A DNA stretch of 64,000 bases from Isoperla grammatica (lineage: Eukaryota; Arthropoda; Insecta; Plecoptera; Perlodidae), in contig OX246739.1 of NCBI GenBank assembly GCA_945910005.1, positions 73,605,523-73,669,522 of the forward strand, given 5' to 3'. A model generated the notes under the pieces. It had not been told where the DNA came from. It made no database searches and saw nothing but the letters and a program-made list of their open reading frames with translations. Shown here piece by piece: positions 20,196 through 32,300 of the stretch (position 1 is its first letter; each line of letters starts with the position of its first letter). The position numbers and the translations under genes are program-made.

Positions 20196-22837
20196 GGGGT
20201 GGAAGTTTTAGCCCTTCTAACCCCAATTACCCCTGCGCCACTGAGACGCTGATATTCATATTACAGTGCTATGGCATAATTGCTCGGATTGCACCATGGA
20301 AGTTTTATCCCTTCTTAACCCCAATTACCCCTGCGTCACTGAGACGCTGATATTCATATTACAGTGCTATGGCATAATTGCTCGGATTGCACCGTGGAAG
20401 CTTTAGCCCTTCTTAACCCCAATTACCCCTGCGCCACTGAGACGCTGATATTCATATTACAGTGCTATGGCATAATTGCTCGGATTGCACCGTGGAAGCT
20501 TTGGCCCTTCTTAACCCCAATAACCACTGCGCCACTGAGACGCTGATATTCATATTACAGTGCTATGGCATAATTGCTCGGATTGCACCGTGGAAGCTTT
20601 GGCCCTTCTTAACCCCAATTACCACTGCGCCACTGAGACGCTGATATTCATATTACAGTGCTATGGCATAATTGCTCGGATTGCACCGTGGAAGCTTTAG
20701 CCCTTCTTAACCCCAATTACCCCTGCGCCACTGAGACGCTGATATTCATAGTACAGTGCTATGGCATAATTGCTCGGATTGCACGGTGGAAGCTTTGGCC
20801 CTTCTTAACCCCAATTACCCCTGCGCCACTGTGACGCTGATATTCATATTAAAGTGCTATGGCATAATTGCTCGGATTGCACCGTGGAAGCTTTGGCCCT
20901 TCTTAACCCCAATTACCCCTGCGCCACTGTGACGCTGATATTCATATTAAAGTGCTATGGCATAATTGCTCGGATTGCACCGTGGAAGCTTTGGCCCTTC
21001 TTAACCCCAATTACCCCTGCGCCACTGAGACGCTGATATTCATAGTACAGTGCTATGGCATAATTGCTCGGATTGCACAGTGGAAGCTTTGGCCCTTCTT
21101 AACCCCAATTACCACTGTGACGCTGATATTCATATAACAGTGCTATGGCATAATTGCTCGGATTGCACCGTGGAAGCTTTAGCCCTTCTATACCCCAATT
21201 ACCACTGCGCCACTGAGAGGCTGATATTCATATTACAGTGCTATGGCATAATTGCTCGGATTGCACCGTGGAAGCTTTAGCCCTTCTTAACCCCAATTAC
21301 CCCTGAGCCACTGAGACGCTGATATTCATAGTACAGTGCTATGGCATAATTGCTCGGATTGCACCGTGGAAGCTTTAGCCCTTCTTAACCCCAATTACCC
21401 CTGCGCCACTGAGACGCGGATATTCATAGTACATGTGCTATGGCATAATTGCTCGTATTGCACCGTGGAAGCTTTAGCCCTTCTTAACCCCAATTACCCC
21501 TGAGCCACTGAGACGCTGATATTCATAGTACAGTGCTATGGCATAATTGCTCGGATTGCACGGTGGAAGCTTTGGCCCTTCTTAACCCCAATTACCCCTG
21601 CGCCACTGAGACGCTGATATTCATATTACAGTGCTATGGCATAATTGCTCGGATTGCACCGTGGAAGCTTTAGCCCTTCTTAACCCCAATTACCCCTGCG
21701 CCACTGAGACGCTGATATTCATATTACAGTGCTATGGCATAATTGCTCGGATTGCACCGTGGAAGTTTTATCCCTTCTTAACCCCAATTACCACTGCGCC
21801 ACTGAGACGCTGATATTCATATTACAGTGCTATGGCATAATTGCTCGGATTGCACCGTGGAAGCTTTAGCCCTTTTTAACCCCAATTACCACTGCGCCAC
21901 TGAGACGCTGATATTCATATTACAGTGCTATGGCATAATTGCTCGGATTGCACCGTGGAAGTTTTATCCCTTCTTAACCCCAATTACCACTGCGCCACTG
22001 AGACGCTGATATTCATATTACAGTGCTATGGCATAATTGCTCGGATTGCACCGTGGAAGTTTTATCCCTTCTTAACCCCAATTACCACTGCGCCACTGAG
22101 ACGCTGATATTCATATTACAGTGCTATGGCATAATTGCTCGGATTGCACCGTGGAAGCTTTAGCCCTTTTTAACCCCAATTACCACTGCGCCACTGAGAC
22201 GCTGATATTCATATTACAGTGCTATGGCATAATTGCTCGGATTGCACCGTGGAAGCTGTGGCCCTTCTTAACCCCAATTACCACTGTGACGCTGATATTC
22301 ATATTACAGTGCTATGGCATAATTGCTCGGATTGCACCGTGGAAGCTGTGGCCCTTCTTAACCCCAATTACCCCTGCGCCACTGAGACGCTGATATCCAT
22401 ATTACAGTGCTATGGCATAATTGCTCGGATTGCACCGTGGAAGCTTTCGCCCTTCTTAACCCCAATTACCCCTGCGCCACTGAGACGCTGATATTCATAT
22501 AACAGTGCTATGGCATAATTGCTCGGATTGCACCGTGGAAGCTTTCGCCCTTCTTAACCCCAATTACCCCTGCGCCACTGAGACGCTGATATCCATATTA
22601 CAGTGCTATGGCATAATTGCTCGGATTGCACCGTGGAAGCTGTGGCTCTTCTTAACCCCAATTACCCCTGCGCCACTGAGACGCTGATATCCATATTACA
22701 GTGCTATGGCATAATTGCTCGGATTGCACTGTGGAGGCTTTAGCCCTTCTTAACCCCAATTACCCCTGCGCCACTGAGACGCTGATATCCATATTACAGT
22801 GCTATGGCATTATTGCTCGGATTGCACCGTGGAAGTT
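20196..22837. repeat. 98-bp satellite array, about 27 units
   Basis: The unit contains CTATGGCATAATTGCTCGG, a HindIII site AAGCTT in most units, and CCAATTACCCCTGCGCC. The recurring block can be placed at 27 positions from 20266 to 22799, spaced 98 bp except for two 90-bp units (after 21050 and 22219, both lacking the same 8 bp) and one 99-bp unit. Because 98 is not a multiple of three, the ~60-90 codon frames that recur along it are shifted copies of repeat sequence and not genes. Variants (CCCCTG/CCACTG, ATTACAG/AGTACAG/ATTAAAG) are clustered in neighbours, as expected from unequal exchange. The array ends abruptly at about 22837. Confidence 0.97.
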
Positions 22838-23015
22838 AAACTCTGCAACATACAGAGTGGGGATAATTAGATTCATGGCTTTATTGCGTTATTTCGATCA
22901 TTACACAACATCACATTATGGAGATATTTATTCACGTGTACTGTTACAACAACTTGATTGTTCTATCATGGAGCGTTGACGTGACAATGGGTCGTCGTTA
23001 CGATCAGAATGACTC
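22838..23015. other. Short spacer between satellite and SINE
   Basis: No feature recognised. Confidence 0.4.
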
Positions 23016-23027
23016 GTTTGTCTGAAT

Positions 23028-23286
23028 AATAATGTAATAACTTTTCAAGGGGAATACCCGTTAGGGTGCACACCAGCTTTACTTGATGTATCCCTCTTCA
23101 AACAAGGTTATTAGGGTGTTAAGATAGTTGGAAAGGAAGGTCCGATGGCTATTAGTAGGACTCAATCCCAGCATTCGCCTTTACGACTGAGGAAAACCTT
23201 CAGTCAGGACTGCCGGTGGCCGGAATCGAATCGGCGACCTCCCGAATTAGAGTCTCACGTCTTACCGCTGAGCCACCTCTATCGGA
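23028..23286 (-). mobile_element. tRNA-derived SINE, copy B (inverted)
   Basis: On the minus strand it reads with the same head (GATAGAGGTGGCTCAGCGGT, then a slightly altered box B) and body as copies A and C. It is flanked by a perfect 12-bp duplication GTTTGTCTGAAT (23016-23027 and 23287-23298), so it is a recent insertion. The head contains the A and B boxes of a polymerase III promoter. Confidence 0.92.
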
Positions 23287-23298
23287 GTTTGTCTGAAT

Positions 23299-24425
23299 GT
23301 GATGTGCTGTATAGGCCGGCTAGAAAAATACGTTTTGTAGATTCGTGATAAACTGATGTGACTTTATTATTCTAATCCGAATCAGATGCCTTATTTGTAG
23401 TATATAAATTTTATATTGAGTTTAATTAATCACATTTATCTCCAGTTCTATTTAGTTTAGTAGATTTTTTTACATAACTTTTTCCTTCTTTAACATTGTA
23501 AATATTATTTGTGTCTGTCTTATTTTCATGTTGAAAGTTTAAGGTTTTTTTCCCTAGAGGTATTCCATTTTATATTATGAAGCCTACATTTTACGTAAAA
23601 GAAGAATTATTAATAAAGTATTGTTTGTAAAAATAAAAAAAAACAAGATGCCATATTGAAGTATGCATTGAATCTTGCACTTGCTACAAGTCCAATCCTT
23701 TTTGTCATCGTTAGGGTTCTCTTAGCATTGATATCTCAATCTAGATGGATGCATTCTCATTTCTGTTCTTACACTTTCAATGCAAGAGATACGAAGGCAA
23801 CGAGATATGCAAAAAGGGTGTACTGTAGGTGTCAACAATTTCGCGATCCATCCGCTGACGATCTAAAAATCACCAAGTCCTTACATCACATCAGCGCGTA
23901 TTGACATATTCGTAAATGAAACCGAAAGATCTGAAATATCGCGAGCGCTACATCGAACACGATACAGAACATATTACTGGCCGGAGATAAACTACCCCGA
24001 TACACTATTACACGATATTTTGATTCATTAACTTTGATAGTGTTCTGAAGCAGCGTGGGTGGCGCCCCATCCTTCTAGCGGGGTCAGCTAAGCGCCAGCT
24101 GCGTCTAGATTGCTTCACATCCAGCCACTCTACCGGCTGAATTATTAATCCACCATCAGGCAACACCGCATTCGTATTCCTCTAGTACACCACAGCGCCA
24201 CCTGCGCGCTAGTAGGCTGCCGTAATGGCGTATCAATAACTCTACCGGTGTGAAGCGTGGTAGCGCCTCGCCGCCTCCCCCCCAGTACACCACTGCCCTC
24301 CAGTGCTGACCCAGTGGTGTATCAATAAACTTGAATTCTAGAATCTAACAAACTTTCAGGCCCGTTTTCACCAGACTTTTAGTCCTAACATTAACCGTTA
24401 ATCGTTGATTTGTTTCGAACAAACC
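23299..24425. other. Non-coding stretch
   Basis: No gene recognised. The part at about 24050-24310 is richer in GC than its surroundings and contains repeated GTACACCAC words; I cannot assign it. Confidence 0.45.
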
Positions 24426-24686
24426 TAGGCCCGGATTAAAAAATTCTTCTTGGTCTCAAAGGTCTTTTGGTCTAAGTCTTTTTTTGGTCTTATCTCTTAA
24501 ACCGGCCTAATTTTGAACCTCTTGTGAATCCAAGAAAATATCTGAGAACAGACTTTAAAACATATTATTGGAATGTTTATTATGTCCTTGTTACTACAGG
24601 AATAGGTTTTCCAGGAGGTCCAAAGTTAGGCCGGTCTTAGAGTTAAGACCAGACAAAGACGTAGGACCTCTTATGAATCCGGGCCC
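24426..24686. mobile_element. Palindromic MITE, ~260 bp
   Basis: The outer ends AGGCCCGGATT and AATCCGGGCCCT are inverse complements, and inner blocks (GGTCTTATCTCTTAA, ACCGGCCTAA against TTAGGCCGGT, TTAAGACC) also pair. Imperfect hairpin without coding capacity. Confidence 0.7.
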
Positions 24687-24811
24687 TACGCCTGACTATA
24701 GAAGTCAGCATGCGTTGTGTATGTCATGTTTGTTGAAACCACCGTAACTTATCCGCAGAGACTGACAAGGTTTGGTGAACTCGTACTTCAACCAGTTTCA
24801 GAATCATTCCA

Positions 24812-24995
24812 ATAAAGTGGTTAGCATCCCTGCTTCCAATGCAGAAGGTCCCGGGTTCAAATCCCGCTTCAGGCAAAAGTTTTTTAACTTCTAATATGGA
24901 TTCAATTCCATCACTCTTGTCTTAGGAATAGTAAACGGTGACTTTGGAGCCGTCCTAGCAAGGAAGCACTCAATAAATTCAAAATTATTCTGAAT
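24812..24995 (+). mobile_element. tRNA-like SINE relic, second family
   Basis: It contains AGTGGTTAGCATCCCTGC (box A region of a tRNA-like head) and a canonical box B, GGGTTCAAATCCC, 35 bp later, then an unrelated body and an A-rich end near 24985. The first bases of a tRNA are missing, so it is either a 5'-truncated SINE or a tRNA pseudogene. It is distinct from the SINE at 2055. Confidence 0.6.
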
Positions 24996-25156
24996 CGACC
25001 TTGTTGATTCTGTCATTTGTCCACAGGTGTTCGCACTGTCCAATCACTGATTCATATGTTTCATATTTGAGATATCGATCTTTGATTGGTTATCGCTCAC
25101 TCGTCGATGGTGTTTGGAGTCTACAGGGTTGGTTTAGTCGCTTTTAATTAAAATCC

Positions 25157-25205
25157 CCCACTTAAAATCAGTCTTGTTACTGAGTGGGTAGACTTTATAA
25201 ATACG
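25157..25205 (+). repeat. CCCACT/AGTGGG stem-loop, copy 1
   Basis: CCCACT (25157-25162) and AGTGGG (25183-25188) can pair; between them lies TTAAAATCAGTCTTGTTACTG. It is followed by TAGACTTTATAAATA. The same arrangement recurs at 39400 and 42521, all on the plus strand. Confidence 0.75.
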
Positions 25206-26407
25206 AATGTATTTATTTTATTTTATCTATTTATTTATAGTGCTCTTGAGCCACGATGAGTTCGACACACAGTTTGTTGACCTCCAAGGGCGACTGTTCA
25301 TTTCTGCCACATATCAGTTGACTAATCACTTATTCTTTACCTGTGTTGAGTGTTTGTCGCGTCGAACTCTATCAGTATGTAGCGGTATATTCCAGGCACA
25401 CGCATTGCCAGCCACCCTCAGCTCTCACCTCACCATGGGACAAACAATCCTGATACAAATATGATATTAAATTATCACTTTTACTTTTCTTGTAATCGAT
25501 ATGACTCGAATCCTTTTTCCGAGAACTTGATTACTCAACACTGATTTTGTAATTGAAACCGCAGTCTTTGAAGTCAACATTATAAAGCTGCCTGCGAGAA
25601 CTGCCGAGCTTCTCAAACAAACCGAAGACGCTCCCCAACTCCCGACGGCAAATTAAATTCAAATGAGGGACTGGAATACTCTTCCATAATCGATTACCTG
25701 AACACATTTTAAGGAAACTAATAAAACTTTCATAACCACCAGGGAAAACAAACTTAAACAATGTTTATGAATAATGTATTCGCCATTTGCGAGTCTTTAA
25801 TTATATTGTGTTCAGTTTCCTCTAAACCTGGATTTAAAACGAAATCTATTTTAGCATTTATCCTTCTGTGCTGTTTGAGCACCTCTTAAACAACATTCTA
25901 TCTCAGGTTTTTCAGTAAAACGAGTTGCATTTTGTCTGCGATTTTGCAAGTCTGGAAATGAGTGTTTGTTGTGTGACCATTATCGTAGTATAATACTCGC
26001 CCTCAAACAACTTATCCCGATGCTTTCGTCATAGATGATTGGTTCGTGGCCAATCAGCGATCAGTACTTGTAGTTGGGGCTCATCGGGTTTGGCCACCAA
26101 TCACTGATCTATTTTTGGGAGGATAACTTTGCATTCATTCACCCCTAACTGAAGCAGGGGTACCGACTACGTGGGTGCTCAGGGGCTGAAGCGCCCATCG
26201 GGGTGCGGGTGCACAGCACTCCTCCAAATATCCTGACTAAAAGAAAAATTATATATATATATATATATCAGATTTTTGAAGTCTCAAATTAAAAAAAGTT
26301 TTAATTTTTTTTTACGAATATGTTTCTATTTTCATCTTGGATACATTCAAAGTGATTAAAATAATGATGTTTTGGCATTATATATTATATATATGATGAA
26401 TAATTAT

Positions 26408-26439
<32 letters not shown>

Positions 26440-26687
26440 TAAATGCATTATTTTGACATTGCATTTACGTCACTTTTTTTCTAGAACGCACCAAAACACT
26501 CTTAAAACGAGGTTTACAAATTTTTTGCCTGTGACGCTATTATTGGGGGCTCCGCCCCCCCCCCCCCCCCACACCCCCGGTGCTTGGTCCCTTTTCCACG
26601 GAGTTGAACACCACTCGGAATTTGGGAAACCCGTCGCCCCTGTACTGAAGTCAAATGGATGAAGATGCCTTTAGTTTATAGTTCTCT
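25206..26687. other. Non-coding stretch with AT repeats
   Basis: No gene recognised. Short AT-dinucleotide runs occur at 26246-26269 and 26381-26441. A GGGGGCTCCGCCCCCC string with a long C run lies at 26543-26580, resembling the one at 15105. Confidence 0.55.
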
Positions 26688-26832
26688 TACAACAACTTCG
26701 GTAATGCTTTCGTCATCAATCAATGACGTGTTTACGGTTTCGGCCAACCCGAGCAGGTATTTGAATTAGCCACGGTCGCTGGTTGGCTGCCGCTCACCCA
26801 CCCGTGACGGAAGCATTACCGAAGATGTTGTA
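26688..26832. mobile_element. Palindromic MITE, ~145 bp
   Basis: Left terminus ACAACTTCGGTAATGCTTTC and right terminus GAAGCATTACCGAAGATGTTGT are near-perfect inverse complements over about 30 bp; the middle is weakly paired. Confidence 0.8.
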
Positions 26833-27771
26833 CGACGAGTATTGTGTGATATCTAACGACTATTTGTAACATGGAAGTAAATGAAGACTTTAAGGAAATT
26901 AGACCCACAGCGAATTAAACTGGTAAATTACAAGATCAGTAGCCCTATATAGCAAGTTGGTTATATTGCGTCTTGGTTCAAGCCGAGTTTAGTGAACGCC
27001 TCTGTTAGTTTAATTAGGAGTAATACCATTTTATATTAGGGTAACAAAAGACTTACGTAAATGAAGAAAACCACAGGCGGTTCGAGCTAATAGCTTTGGT
27101 ATCATAAACAAAGATTAGGAGAGATGATAATGTCGCGACATTGCAGGATTAAACAAAACCATAAAATCGTGTGGCCATTCTATTGGATTCAACACAGTTG
27201 TATCCCGAACACAGCTACACCTTCAGTTCAAGGGATAGAATATACAGAAGTGCCCAATATTGTTGTATCTAGCTTATTGACTATATTATACAGCTAAGGT
27301 TGCTCAATTTTAAATTGCTGCATTTGCCGTGAGAGAAGATAACTTACAAGTAGTTGGACATAAAAGCCAACTTGCTCGAATTCGATAAGCCTGGCTTTCT
27401 ATCCAGTAATAAATAGATGTTTCGCTGTAGGATTTGTAGAATAAATTACCCCCATCAATCAAACACTTGTTATACAAAATATGAAGAATGGAGCAAACAC
27501 AAACTGTCAGATTTAAACAAGAAAAATTCAGTGTATACGTAATTTCCTTTTCTTCAAAACATTGGTATAATGAAAGCAATTAAAGTGTATGTATAGATCT
27601 ACATATTGTTGCTGTTAATTGAGAATAAAACTTCCATATGAAATAGTATTTACAGGGAAAGCTGAGTGCAATTAATAAATTAAAAAATAACCGTTATCAC
27701 TATTCAATCTTAGATATTCATATTTGTTTTCCAACAGTCGTTCATGGGAAGTGTTCATGGAAAGAGGAAGT
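26833..27771. other. Non-coding stretch
   Basis: No gene, RNA or repeat recognised. Confidence 0.5.
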
Positions 27772-27944
27772 AAGTAGCACGTAGTACGTAGCACGTAGTA
27801 CGTAGCACGTAGTACGTAGCACGTAGTACGTAGCACGTAGTACGTAGCACGTAGTACGTAGCACGTAGTACGTAGCACGTAGTACGTAGCACGTAGTACG
27901 TAGCACGTAGTACGTAGCACGTAGTACGTAGCACGTAGCACGTA
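27772..27944. repeat. 14-bp tandem array (CACGTAGTACGTAG)n
   Basis: About twelve nearly perfect units. Every unit contains the palindromes TACGTA and CACGTA. Frames through it are repeat artefacts. Confidence 0.95.
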
Positions 27945-28309
27945 CAGGTTCTCTTACAAATCGATACTTTGTTTGAAATTACGTAATTTTCGAATGACAG
28001 CCCCTGAAACTTACGTAATTATCTCAAAATCTGTGGTATGTCACTCAGGTTTGTATATATACGCTTAAAGTGGATGTTATTGATATTAATTAGAAGGAAT
28101 ATGCTCAGAGTGTATCACGGTCCTCTCAATGACAACAATGCACAACAATGACAAATTAAGTCTGACATAAAATTTGAAAACTAGTTTTTTTGATCGTCCA
28201 TTGTTGCCATTGAAGATTCAGAGGACAATGATTTACTCAGTGGCCCAATTTTGAAAAATGTTCTATTGTAACACAACTGTTCTGTGGATCCTTCGTTCCA
28301 CTAAAGTCC
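27945..28309. other. Non-coding stretch
   Basis: No gene recognised. Confidence 0.45.
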
Positions 28310-28487
28310 CAACCTCAGTTGTCGGCATCGTCATCGGGGTCGGGATCGCAATCGTACATTTTCTCATGCTAAATCATTACGACATTACGATTGTATTGTG
28401 AATAGCACCATAAGAACCATGTAAGTGAACTCTTTTACGATTTCCGGATTGTGATTGTAATCCCGACACGGACAATTGTGGTTCGTT
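28310..28487. repeat. Hairpin-like repeat, related to 30750-31175
   Basis: The left part (TTGTCGGCATCG, then GGTCGGGATCGCAATCG) is inversely complementary, with gaps, to the right part (GATTGTAATCCCGACACGG, then ACAATTG). The inner TTGTGAATAGC and the right arm reappear at 30760 and 31135, so a dispersed MITE-like family is likely. Confidence 0.55.
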
Positions 28488-28546
28488 CTATCGCGATCCG
28501 TTCGAGAGAGAATATTGCTCCGATAACAAGGTCACAGGGGTCAAAC

Positions 28547-28648
28547 CATTCACATTCATTCACATTCATTCACATTCATTCACATTCATTCGCATTCATT
28601 CACATTCATTCACATTTATTCACATTCATTCACATTCATTCACATTCA
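28547..28648. repeat. 10-bp tandem array (CACATTCATT)n
   Basis: About ten units with rare single-base changes. Confidence 0.95.
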
Positions 28649-29817
28649 GGCACCGTCACTCATAATACACTTGGCCCCTATTACAGATCTCGATTGTCAC
28701 GGGTTTGACAGACACAGATATTAGCTGCAATAAGTGGCTGAACTCTGGTAATCAGCGCTGTCACAAGTTGAGGCGGCTAATGTCAGAACTGAACCTTCGC
28801 TGTCCATATTACGCTCGCTTTGCAGCAAAGTATTTTAGTATTTAATCTCACATTTCGACGTATTGAAATTTGGAATAACATGTAGATATGCGTAATAAAG
28901 CTCGTTTTACACACATTTAAGGTTTTATGTTTAACAAAATCAAATCAAGCCAAAACCTCACAAACTTTTCTGTTTTAAGATTTTAGGAAACCATATCAAC
29001 GTCAGCTCTTATACCTTAAAATTTTTATCCCAGCCAATGAGAGCCAACAACATCCATGTTGTTAATAATATTTTATTTGAATTAAACATGTATTTGACAT
29101 TTAACAATTCAGATACATAGTTGTTTTAATACATGCCCTGGTGTTTATAGTCTCTCAACATTGCGCTAGCATGTTGTGCATCACTTAGCATTTCAGACTG
29201 ATATAGCTATCGAGACAGTTTTCACTTGGCATTTTAATACAGGCAGGGTAGTAAAATGTTATTGGGAAAACTGCTAAGTACACTCCAGTGTTACTTCAAT
29301 ATGAATATAAGACCTATTTTTTGTGAATATACTTAAGATTTACCAATTCAAAGATTAAGCTTGACATACAAAGAGTTATGCTGTGGAAATTGTGCATCTT
29401 TTTCGTGTCAACCGCATTATTTACTTCTTTGGTTTACTATATGTATTCTTTGTTGCTAGTTCAATGAAATCCACATTATACAATAAACATTTACTGTTAG
29501 GATAATATGAAGAAAAAATCAGCCTTTTTCAATAAAAAAAAACTTATCGCTTACTAATGAAACTAGGATGACGACAGGTTTTCCCTGTACTATAATCAAT
29601 TATACAACGCATTTTATTAAACAAAATCTAAATCTAAAATAAATAATACATCTATAAAATAAATTTAAATAATTGTGTTGTTGTTTTTTGCCTCGTTCAC
29701 GGTCTGATACATTAATAATTACATTAGGTTTTCGGGTATGACGACGTTATTTGATTATATCCTTATTGTCGACATGGAATGCTGACGTTCTGAGAAAGAT
29801 AATGTAAGGTCCCTCCT
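28649..29817. other. Non-coding stretch with one dispersed repeat segment
   Basis: No gene recognised. At about 28975-29045 a segment reading AGGAAACCATATCAACG, then CCCAGCCAATGA matches, with changes, 42812-42885 (AGGAAACCATAGCAACG, then CCCAGCCAATGA), so both are copies of one dispersed repeat. Confidence 0.6.
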
Positions 29818-29947
29818 CAGCAACTTTTGTGCTGGTGACGTCACAGATGTGTGAGGCTCGGCCAACCAAATGTGAGTATTGGTGAAAGCCGCCCGCTGAT
29901 TGGCTCCGACACGCCCATCTGTGACGTCCCCAGCACCATAGTTGCTG
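29818..29947. mobile_element. Palindromic MITE, 130 bp
   Basis: The left arm CAGCAACTTTTGTGCTGG, then TCACAGATGTG, then GGCTCGGCCAA pairs with the right arm TTGGCTCCGAC, then ATCTGTGACG, then CCAGCACCATAGTTGCTG. Arms of about 48 bp. Confidence 0.85.
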
Positions 29948-30340
29948 TGGTGCGCTTTTTTCCATCTTGAGAGATAGATTGAAGACTAGTTTTAGAGTAA
30001 AAACCTATTCATTCCAGTGTTCCACTCTGCAACTGTTTCGTGTTCAGCTCGCAATACAACCATGTATTCGTGTATAACAGTGTTGTTTTTATGAAGCAAT
30101 CATTTGTTATGAGAATAAAAAGAGTGACGGATAATTCAATTGTTTTCTTTACCGATCCCGGGTTAGAGCAAATGAAATGAAAAAAAATGAAAATAAGTTT
30201 AAATAGTAAACCAACCAAGCTCTATTCGGTTCCACGATGAGTACACAACCTCGTCACATCTTGCTCCGTGTTCGAGAGTATTCAATTTGGGTTTCTCTTT
30301 ACTTAGTAAGCCAATATTGTTTTATAGATATGAGTGGGGA

Positions 30341-30376
<36 letters not shown>

Positions 30377-30749
30377 GAGTTTACTCGAGTCTAGAAAAAT
30401 AAAAAGTAGCAAAGATAAATGTATTGTGTAACTGTAATTCATAACTGGTTTCAGCAAAAAGCGATCATGTGATTCCAGACAAGAACAAGAATATATACAG
30501 AGAAAAACACCGATAGTTTTGTACTATAACATCTGATTAAATATCACATCTAGTCCCGAGACAACATTTTGTACATTTGTAACTACTTCGGTGTAATAAA
30601 GATTATCTCTAGTATTCTCTGGTATTAGTACATAATGTAATGAAAACACAAGATTAATTATGTTTTTCCTTGCGAGGGACATTACCATAGAATCGTGATA
30701 TGTTGTCTGAGAAAGACTTACCGAGTCTGCCGTACACAACACTCACACG
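29948..30749. other. Non-coding stretch with a short GA run
   Basis: No gene recognised. A GA run lies at 30342-30374. Confidence 0.5.
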
Positions 30750-31175
30750 ACATAACGATTTTATTGTGAATAGCGGCATAAGGCTATGCAGGCACGGTTT
30801 TTCAGTTTTCTAAAATATGTACAAAGTACCCAAATTAAGCTTTTAAATTGAAACCAGGACTTCTGAAAGTTACAAAATTATTTTTTTCGTAATTTTGTTT
30901 GTACCGGTACCGTAGATATTGCTAGATGTACGCCGCTTCATTTAAAACATAACTTTGCCCAGAAATACACATTTGTGATAGCTCATTTTGATGTAGTTAA
31001 CGTATACATACTTTGTTCTAGAAGGTGATGAATTTTCAGTTCATTATCAATAATGGTATGTGTGCTATGATTTTTCTCATCTACCGGTACAAATGAGCTA
31101 TTTGTATGTAAGTAAACTTTTCCCGATTTTCGGATTACGATTGCAATCCCAATACCGATAATTGTGGTCGGGCCT
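30750..31175. repeat. Second, interrupted copy of the 28.3-kb hairpin repeat
   Basis: TTATTGTGAATAGCGGCATAAG at the left and GTAAGTAAACTTTT, then CGGATTACGATTGCAATCCC at the right match adjacent parts of the 28310-28487 repeat, but about 310 bp of other sequence separates them here, so this copy appears to carry an insertion and to lack its left arm. Confidence 0.45.
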
Positions 31176-31189
31176 TAACACATAACTAA

Positions 31190-31310
31190 CTATACACGAG
31201 GAGCTAATTAGGGAAGACGCCGGTTCGACACCCACGACCGGCAATCCGAACTGAAATTTTTTCCTACGGTTTAACTTATATTTTTTCTAGTCGCAGTTTT
31301 TAGAAAATGA
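31190..31310 (+). repeat. Decayed SINE head
   Basis: AATTAGGGAAGACGCCGGTTC and then CGGCAATCCGAACTGAA resemble the box B half of the SINE at 2055, with many changes. Probably an old copy. Confidence 0.45.
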
Positions 31311-32112
31311 CCCCAATGTAAAATATGATTGTTTTAGTTATGAATTTTTAATCGACGCGTCTACAATTGTCTTTAACTGCATTCAGGAAGCAATTTCGTA
31401 AGGGTGGTTGTCCATTTCAGTTAATTTCTGTTACAAATTCGTGAGACCCAGTAAATAACATTAGCGTGAAAATAGCGAGTTAATTTGTCTATATAGCAAA
31501 AAAGTAATTAGCTTTCTTGTAGGGTGCATTGGCACCGTCCGTTTTTTGTGTTGGCACCGCTTCGCTTCACTTGGCAAGGACAGGACAGCCAACTGCGAGC
31601 CTAGATTATAACCATCAATTGCAATTTAAATGCAAACTTCGTTAACATTTAAAGTAATTCTACTGAAAAAATGTAAACGTATAATACTTCCCGCCTAAGG
31701 CAAACGACGGATATGTTTTCAGCTTAGCCTTTATACGGCCTGGTTCACCGAGAAAACATTAATCATTCACAATACCAACTTGAAACTTCCGATTTAATTG
31801 CTCAAAACCAGTTTGGAAGGAACAAGAACTCGCCATAATTAAGCCATCTGCTAGCTGTGTATTGACAGACCGCAGGGTAGGGATCTAATAATTAATTTTA
31901 TAGGAAGGTTGGAGTTATCAAATCCAGTTGCATCTTGAGATTCAAATGAAATATATTATAATCCACCGCCTAGTGCGCAAGTATTGTGTGAAAATGTGAC
32001 AGACAAAAGAGTTCTTTAATCAATAAAAAAGGCCTAATTACTAGGATAGAGATATGATTATATCGCTGAGATTAACACTTGCTTCAGGATAATATGTTGA
32101 TAACAAACACAT
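31311..32112. other. Non-coding stretch
   Basis: No gene recognised. Confidence 0.45.
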
Positions 32113-32300
32113 GTGGCTAAGTGCGTAGCACATGATGCTCTCATTTTGGGAGGTCACCGGTTCGAGAACCCTCTACTTTACCGGCAGAACATTTGTCCGA
32201 GGTTTTCCTCAGTCACGAGTCGAATGCTGGAATTGAGTCATACTGACAGTTGCCGTAAATTCGTTCCCAACTATTGCAAATACCACAATACTTAGTTGAA
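32113..32300 (+). mobile_element. Diverged tRNA-derived SINE copy
   Basis: GGGAGGTCACCGGTTCGAGAA followed by ACCGGCAGAAC, then CCGAGGTTTTCCTCAGTC, then GAATGCTGGAATTGAGTCAT parallels the SINE body at 2055 and 56996 throughout. The 5' box A region is altered and the 3' end is lost near 32290, so it is an old, probably 3'-truncated copy. Confidence 0.75.

Noticed and set aside
20096..22979. Many 60-90 codon plus-strand frames beginning MLWHNCSDC
   Set aside because: They are shifted translations of the 98-bp satellite; the period is not a multiple of three and each frame ends within two to three units.
27672..27941. 89-codon minus-strand frame with a YYVLRTTC-type repeat
   Set aside because: Product of the 14-bp tandem array.
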